DNA of 64,000 nt, taken from Spirosoma oryzae. GTDB taxonomy: Bacteria; Bacteroidota; Bacteroidia; Cytophagales; Spirosomataceae. Positions within the stretch are counted from its first letter, which is position 1. Every line of letters begins with the position of its first letter. Made by a program: the position numbers and the translations under genes. The stretch lies in contig NZ_PVTE01000018.1 in NCBI RefSeq assembly GCF_003002825.1, positions 1 through 64,000 on the forward strand. Reading direction: 5' to 3'. Positions 60,552 through 64,000 of the stretch are shown here, piece after piece. Under the pieces are notes generated by a model. It did no database searches and was not told the DNA's origin. It saw only the letters and a list, made by a program, of their open reading frames with translations.

Positions 60552-61953
60552 CTACCGGGCTGGGGTATTCAGTCTGTGGCTGCTGCTCGGGCTGGCGAGT
60601 TGTCAGTCTGCGAGTCAGCTGGACCCCAAAGCGCCGAAAGAAGCGTATAAATTCACCGAAATGGACATCCGCAGCGAGCGTCATCTATCCACCGTTCACG
60701 TACCCGTATCGATTTCGATCAACGATGTGCAGCGTCAGATCAACGCGCAGGTCAACGGGTTGATCTACGAAGACAACGACCCGAACGACAACAACGGCGA
60801 CAAGTTTCTGACGAAGGTGTGGAAACGCGGAACGATTCTCGTGTCGGCGCAGGATAGTCTGTTTCAGTTTGTCGTGCCGCTGCGCATCTGGGTGCGGGCG
60901 GGCGTGTCGGTGCTGGGCTTCACCCAATACAAGGAAACCGAATTTGAACTGGACCTGCGGTTCAAGAGTAAGTTCGACCTCGATCCCGACTGGTCGGTAC
61001 ACACCCAGACGCAACCCGACGGCTACGGCTGGGTGCGTCGCCCGACGATCAGCGTTATCGGCCTGAACATCCCGATCACCAATCTGGTCAGCCGGATGAT
61101 TGACAAGAACCTGGGGACGATTACGCAGGCGATCGATCAGCAGATTCGGAAAAACGTCGATCTTAAGACACCAGTGCTGCGGGCGTGGAATCTGCTGCGT
61201 GAACCGTACCTGATTTCGGAAGCGTACCGCACCTATTTGCAGGTCGTGCCGAAGCGCGTGCTGATAACGCCCCTGCGGTTCGACGGTAGCGTGATTCGCT
61301 CGACCATTGGCATCGAAGGCTTTACCCTGACGACCACGGGCAACAAACCCGACGTACGCCCGGCCGTGTCACTGCCTGACCTAACGGTGGTAAATCAGGT
61401 AAAAGACGATTTTCGGATAGGTCTGCTCAGCGAAGTCAGTTATCCCGAAGCGGCCCGGCTGGCTGCGGAGAATTTCGTGGGCAAGACGTTTCCGCTGACG
61501 GGGGGCTACAGTATCACGCTCACCAGCATCGATCTATACGGCCAAAATGAAAACCTGATTATCAAAGCCGGCTTATCTGGTACGATCAAGGGCGACATCT
61601 ACCTACGCGGTCGACCGTATTACGACCCGAAGACACAGACAATTTCACTGCAAAATCTGGCGTACGATCTCGATACGCGGAATATTCTACAGCGGTCGGC
61701 AAGCTGGCTGTTACAGGGCACCTTCGCCAAAACGCTCCAGGAACAACTGACTTTCCCCGTTGGCTCGCAGATTACGGATGTGCAGAAACAGTTGCAGGCT
61801 CGATTACACAACAATGCGATTGCCAAAGGCGTGGTAATCAACGGTCGCATCGACCATATTCAGCCCGATCAGGTGTACCTGACGTCGACCGGCATGTTAG
61901 CCGTCGTCAACGCCACCGGCCGAATCGACGTGAAGGTCGACGGGTTGCAGTAA
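60523..61953 (+). CDS. DUF4403-family lipoprotein
   Basis: 476 residues from the ATG at 60523 (MVPRRSALSNYRAGVFSLWL), overlapping the Smr gene by 29 bp. The following LLLGLASCQSAS is a lipoprotein signal with lipobox LASC. The rest is a tandem beta-rich (TULIP-like) protein: HVPVSISINDVQRQINAQV and the mirror VGSQITDVQKQLQARL near the end. DUF4403 proteins are thought to be lipid- or hydrophobe-binding; no function assigned here. Cotranscription with the Smr gene is clear from the overlap. Confidence 0.88.
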   Translation: MVPRRSALSNYRAGVFSLWLLLGLASCQSASQLDPKAPKEAYKFTEMDIRSERHLSTVHVPVSISINDVQRQINAQVNGLIYEDNDPNDNNGDKFLTKVWKRGTILVSAQDSLFQFVVPLRIWVRAGVSVLGFTQYKETEFELDLRFKSKFDLDPDWSVHTQTQPDGYGWVRRPTISVIGLNIPITNLVSRMIDKNLGTITQAIDQQIRKNVDLKTPVLRAWNLLREPYLISEAYRTYLQVVPKRVLITPLRFDGSVIRSTIGIEGFTLTTTGNKPDVRPAVSLPDLTVVNQVKDDFRIGLLSEVSYPEAARLAAENFVGKTFPLTGGYSITLTSIDLYGQNENLIIKAGLSGTIKGDIYLRGRPYYDPKTQTISLQNLAYDLDTRNILQRSASWLLQGTFAKTLQEQLTFPVGSQITDVQKQLQARLHNNAIAKGVVINGRIDHIQPDQVYLTSTGMLAVVNATGRIDVKVDGLQ

Positions 61954-61962
61954 GGTAGATGA

Positions 61963-62169
61963 TCTACAGTTTACAGTATCCGGTTTACGGCAACTTCACA
62001 GGGCGAGGGTGTGGTAAATTCGCTGGGTTAAAACCCGGCGCAAGAACCGCTCTTTTACTGTTGCACCGGGTTAAAACCCGGTGCAACAGTAACCATTGAG
62101 TGTCGAGACCAGAACGCCAGCCCTAACGCTACCAAACCGTAAACCGAATACTGTAAACCGTAAACCGAC
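61963..62169. repeat. Family A element (copy A8) with nested palindrome
   Basis: Left arm 61963-61990 and right arm 62134-62169 (ACCGTAAACCGAATACTGTA...) enclose about 140 bp that includes element E (62022-62092). The repeat abuts the end of the DUF2278 gene. Confidence 0.8.
62022..62092. repeat. Element E, containing a 38-bp perfect palindrome
   Basis: 62055-62092 is a perfect 38-bp palindrome (half-site TTACTGTTGCACCGGGTT, apex AA). A related GCTGGGTTAAAACCCGGC lies at 62022-62039. Found inside family A copy A8. Confidence 0.85.
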
Positions 62170-63210
62170 TTAAAACCGAACCAGCCGTCCTTCCAGGCTA
62201 GCCTGTTGTTTGGTATAGCGGACGCCACTGGTTTTTAGCCCCGTGCTGTTCAGCAGCGTAATCGTTCCACCGTTGTTCGAGAGCTGAAACGAACTGTTGG
62301 CCGGAATGCGCAGCTCGACTGTGCCCGCAGCCGGAACCGTCAGGTTGCCGATAGTGAACGCCTGTTGCTGCCGATCGACCAGCTTCCAGCCGTTGAGCGA
62401 CACCGGCGAATCAGTCGTGTTAAGCAGGATGACTTTCTCGTTGCCCGCTTCGTTGCCTCGGGGGTTGACCAGAGCCGCTGCGATAACAACTTCCCCGTCA
62501 ACGGGGGTGTTGTCGATGGGATTGGTGCCGGCGATACGATTGCCGGTCTGATCGTCGGTGTGTAGCGTGGGTGGGTTGAGCGTGTTGAACTGCGTCTGGA
62601 AAGCCAGCAGAATCGCCGTCCAGCGACCCAGTGCCGGGTAGTAAATCAGCAAACCCCCATCCTGAAAAACACCATTGTCTTTCTCGAACTTACCCGGCGG
62701 GTTCCCCTGATTCATGTGAATGTCGTGGATACCCTGATCCTTGATTTCGGGGAAATACTTGTCTTTGCTGGTCGTGCCGGGCCACCGTTCGCCAAACACG
62801 AAAATGCGGGCGTTGGGATCGGCTTTCGACTTGTCGAGCGCCTGCGTCAGCTTTTCCTCCAGGTCGTTGTCGAGGCCGGGGGCGTTGTTGGGCAGCGGAA
62901 TCATCCGACTGAAATCACCAATCATGTTGCGCCGGAGAAAGTCAAGCCCAAACTGACGGCGTTTGTCGGGGTCGTTGATACTGTATGTGCCGTTAGCCGG
63001 AAAAGCGGTTAGCAGCCGGTTACAGAGTTCGTGCTGGTAGTCGTCGTTGACGTACGTAAGCAGCATCGACCCGTCCTGCGACCGAACGTTGACGGCTACC
63101 CGGAAGAAATCGCCCCCCGTGTCGAGTTTGATTTCAAAGTGATTGGCGTCGGGTGCCATCAGACCGCGATCGTAGCGGCCTACAAACAAGTGATAATTGG
63201 TGAGTGCCAT
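62170..63210 (-). CDS. DUF2278 (YukJ-like) protein with lamin-tail domain
   Basis: 346 residues. N-terminal ~200 residues match DUF2278: MALTNYHLFVGRYDRGLMAP, HFEIKLDTGGDFFRVAVNVRSQDGS, and DIHMNQGNPP. The C-terminal ~90 residues (EKVILLNTTDSPVSLNGWKLVDRQQQAFTIGNLTVPAAGTVELRIP as blocks ILLNTTDSPVSLNGWKL, TVPAAGTVELRI) are a lamin-tail domain. Same combination occurs in other Bacteroidota and Firmicutes; function unknown, and no signal peptide is visible. Faces rnpB. Confidence 0.9.
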   Translation of the reverse strand: MALTNYHLFVGRYDRGLMAPDANHFEIKLDTGGDFFRVAVNVRSQDGSMLLTYVNDDYQHELCNRLLTAFPANGTYSINDPDKRRQFGLDFLRRNMIGDFSRMIPLPNNAPGLDNDLEEKLTQALDKSKADPNARIFVFGERWPGTTSKDKYFPEIKDQGIHDIHMNQGNPPGKFEKDNGVFQDGGLLIYYPALGRWTAILLAFQTQFNTLNPPTLHTDDQTGNRIAGTNPIDNTPVDGEVVIAAALVNPRGNEAGNEKVILLNTTDSPVSLNGWKLVDRQQQAFTIGNLTVPAAGTVELRIPANSSFQLSNNGGTITLLNSTGLKTSGVRYTKQQASLEGRLVRF

Positions 63211-63353
63211 AGGGAAATGAAAGTTGGCGGAAGATTACGTGGATTTGCGCTACGGTCTGTCAAGGTATTGTTACTAATCGCCAATCCTGAGCAAACGGTT
63301 TGGCCACGAATCGATATTTAGGACATTTTCGGTCGTATCCGCATCGAAAGGCG

Positions 63354-63361
63354 TACCTTTG
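63354..63361 (+). promoter_or_regulatory. -7 box (TACCTTTG) for rnpB
   Basis: TAnnTTTG match. Transcription would start at about 63367-63369, coinciding with the start of the P1 helix of RNase P RNA. Confidence 0.6.
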
Positions 63362-63367
63362 TACCCG

Positions 63368-63886
63368 CCAATGCAATACGAGTTGTCTTATCGCGCCAGC
63401 CTTCGGGCCGGTGAGGAAAGTCCGGGCAGCGCAGAGCGCCATACTTCCTAACGGGAAGGCAGCCGACTGGCGACGGTCGGCTGACAGACAGGGCAACAGA
63501 AAATATACCGCCGATTTTTAATGGCGAATGAATGAATGAGTGAATGAGTGAATAGCTCCGCGAGAACGTTACTGGACGCGCCAGCTATTCACTCATTCGC
63601 TCATTCGCTCATTCACTCATTGATTCTGGTAAGGGCGAACCGGTGGGGTAAGAGCCCACCGCCCGGCGGGTGACCGACGGGGCACGGTAACCCTTATGGG
63701 CTGAAAGACCAAATAAGCGTCGGACGCGCGGCTGCTCGTCGCCAGCAGCCTGGTTTCGGCCGGGTGAAAACCGACGCGGGTAGGTCGAACGAGGTGTCCG
63801 GGTGACTGGCATCCCAGATAAATGATAAGACGGCTGGCTTTACGGCTGGTCGACAGAACCCGGCTTATAGACTCGTACTGCATTGG
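63368..63886 (+). ncRNA. rnpB: RNase P RNA (bacterial type A) with expanded P12
   Basis: Catalytic RNA that trims tRNA 5' ends. Ends pair as P1: CCAATGCAATACGAGT (63368-63383) with ACTCGTACTGCATTGG (63871-63886). Conserved blocks: GAGGAAAGTCCGGGC, GGCAACAGAAAATATACCGCC, GTAAGAGCCCACCG-type stretch, and CAGAACCCGGCTTATA near the end. Length 519 nt, longer than usual (~350-420), because the region between ACCGCC and GTAAGGGCGAACCGG carries an extra hairpin of repeated octamers (63526-63621), in the place of the variable P12 stem. A terminator follows. Confidence 0.93.
63526..63621 (+). repeat. Octanucleotide-repeat hairpin inside rnpB
   Basis: Left arm 63526-63557 contains AATGAATG, AATGAGTG, AATGAGTG and then AATAGCT; the right arm 63583-63621 is the complementary set with ATTCACTC/ATTCGCTC units. 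Of 32 paired positions 29 are Watson-Crick, one more is a G-U wobble and two are mismatches. The loop contains CGCGAGAAC...GACGCG. Confidence 0.9.
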
Positions 63887-63891
63887 TTTTT

Positions 63892-63940
63892 CAACTCCCC
63901 GGCTAACAGATCCGCGCTGTCAGCCGGGGAGTTGTTTGTT
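63892..63940 (+). terminator. Terminator of rnpB
   Basis: CAACTCCCCGGCTaACA pairs with TGTcAGCCGGGGAGTTG (63892-63908 with 63918-63934), followed by TTTGTTTG and a T6 run at 63946-63951. Confidence 0.85.
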
Positions 63941-64000
63941 TGTGCTTTTTTGGCTGATCAATTGGTTGGTGTACAGGGTGGGAATTGCTAATTCTTACGC

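Noticed and set aside
63526-63621. Reading the rnpB octamers as a CRISPR-like or satellite array
   Set aside because: Repeats are only 8 bp, contiguous and arranged as complementary arms within a structured RNA.
1-64000. tRNA genes, rRNA genes, CRISPR arrays, integrases or IS transposases
   Set aside because: Looked for in reading the sequence and protein frames; none could be supported.

Overview
The window looks like chromosomal DNA of a Bacteroidota bacterium of the order Cytophagales, most probably a Spirosoma-like member of the Spirosomaceae. The reasons are gene content (TonB/HmuY haem uptake, LytS/LytTR pairs, DUF4403, DUF2027-Smr, DUF6600-like and DUF2278 proteins, two OmpA-domain proteins), -7 promoter boxes of the Bacteroidota type TAnnTTTG (seen before hppA, prs, truA, rnpB, a PIG-L deacetylase and an amidohydrolase), few Shine-Dalgarno sites, moderately high GC, and many intergenic palindromic repeats. 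The genus is an inference; there is no rRNA in the window. I saw no tRNA, CRISPR array, prophage or intact insertion sequence.

Layout. 0.3-9.5 kb: an OmpA-family protein, a DeoR regulator divergent from a NudK-type Nudix hydrolase, a Uma2 protein, a large secreted PIG-L deacetylase, and a membrane pyrophosphatase carrying a C-terminal OmpA domain. 9.9-19.7 kb: a signalling block with a PAS-rich hybrid kinase and LytTR regulator (ATGA overlap), a second hybrid kinase with a degraded ATPase domain, an OmpR-type regulator with a pseudo-receiver followed by an overlapping porin gene, a beta-barrel protein, a voltage-sensor-type K+ channel and a lipoprotein. 19.9-25 kb: housekeeping genes on the minus strand (rplY, prs, PAP2, sugar isomerase, trpS). 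25-31 kb: a membrane protein gene interrupted by an in-frame TGA, an AT-richer patch of orphan genes, then a LacI regulator divergent from a mannitol-dehydrogenase-family gene and a SemiSWEET. 31.6-45.7 kb: tandem amidohydrolase-like proteins, an Arr-type rifamycin ADP-ribosyltransferase, an S1/P1-nuclease or phospholipase-C-like protein, a LytS/LytTR pair, a possibly decayed 0.8-kb stretch, CorA, a methyltransferase, a YXWV/DUF6600-like protein and TruA. 45.8-47.8 kb: a FAD monooxygenase divergent from a MarR regulator.

47.97-56.5 kb is a coherent haem-acquisition cluster: small protein - TonB receptor - HmuY - small protein - small protein - HmuT - HmuU - HmuV - HmuS. The three small proteins look like diverged paralogues (DUF6686-like) and are the least understood part. 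The receptor and HmuY capture haem at the surface, HmuTUV imports it across the inner membrane and HmuS handles or degrades it. A 17-bp perfect palindrome precedes the cluster, and the wider gaps inside and around it carry palindromic repeats.

56.6-64 kb: a Pif1/RecD-like helicase with a C-terminal HRDC domain, a half-size EamA protein, DUF2027-Smr, DUF4403, a DUF2278/lamin-tail protein, and RNase P RNA (rnpB) whose P12 region is lengthened by an octanucleotide-repeat hairpin.

Most unusual observations: the PPase-OmpA fusion, the expanded rnpB, several dispersed families of intergenic palindromes, the paralogous small proteins in the haem cluster, the in-frame TGA, and several sensory proteins with degraded catalytic residues.
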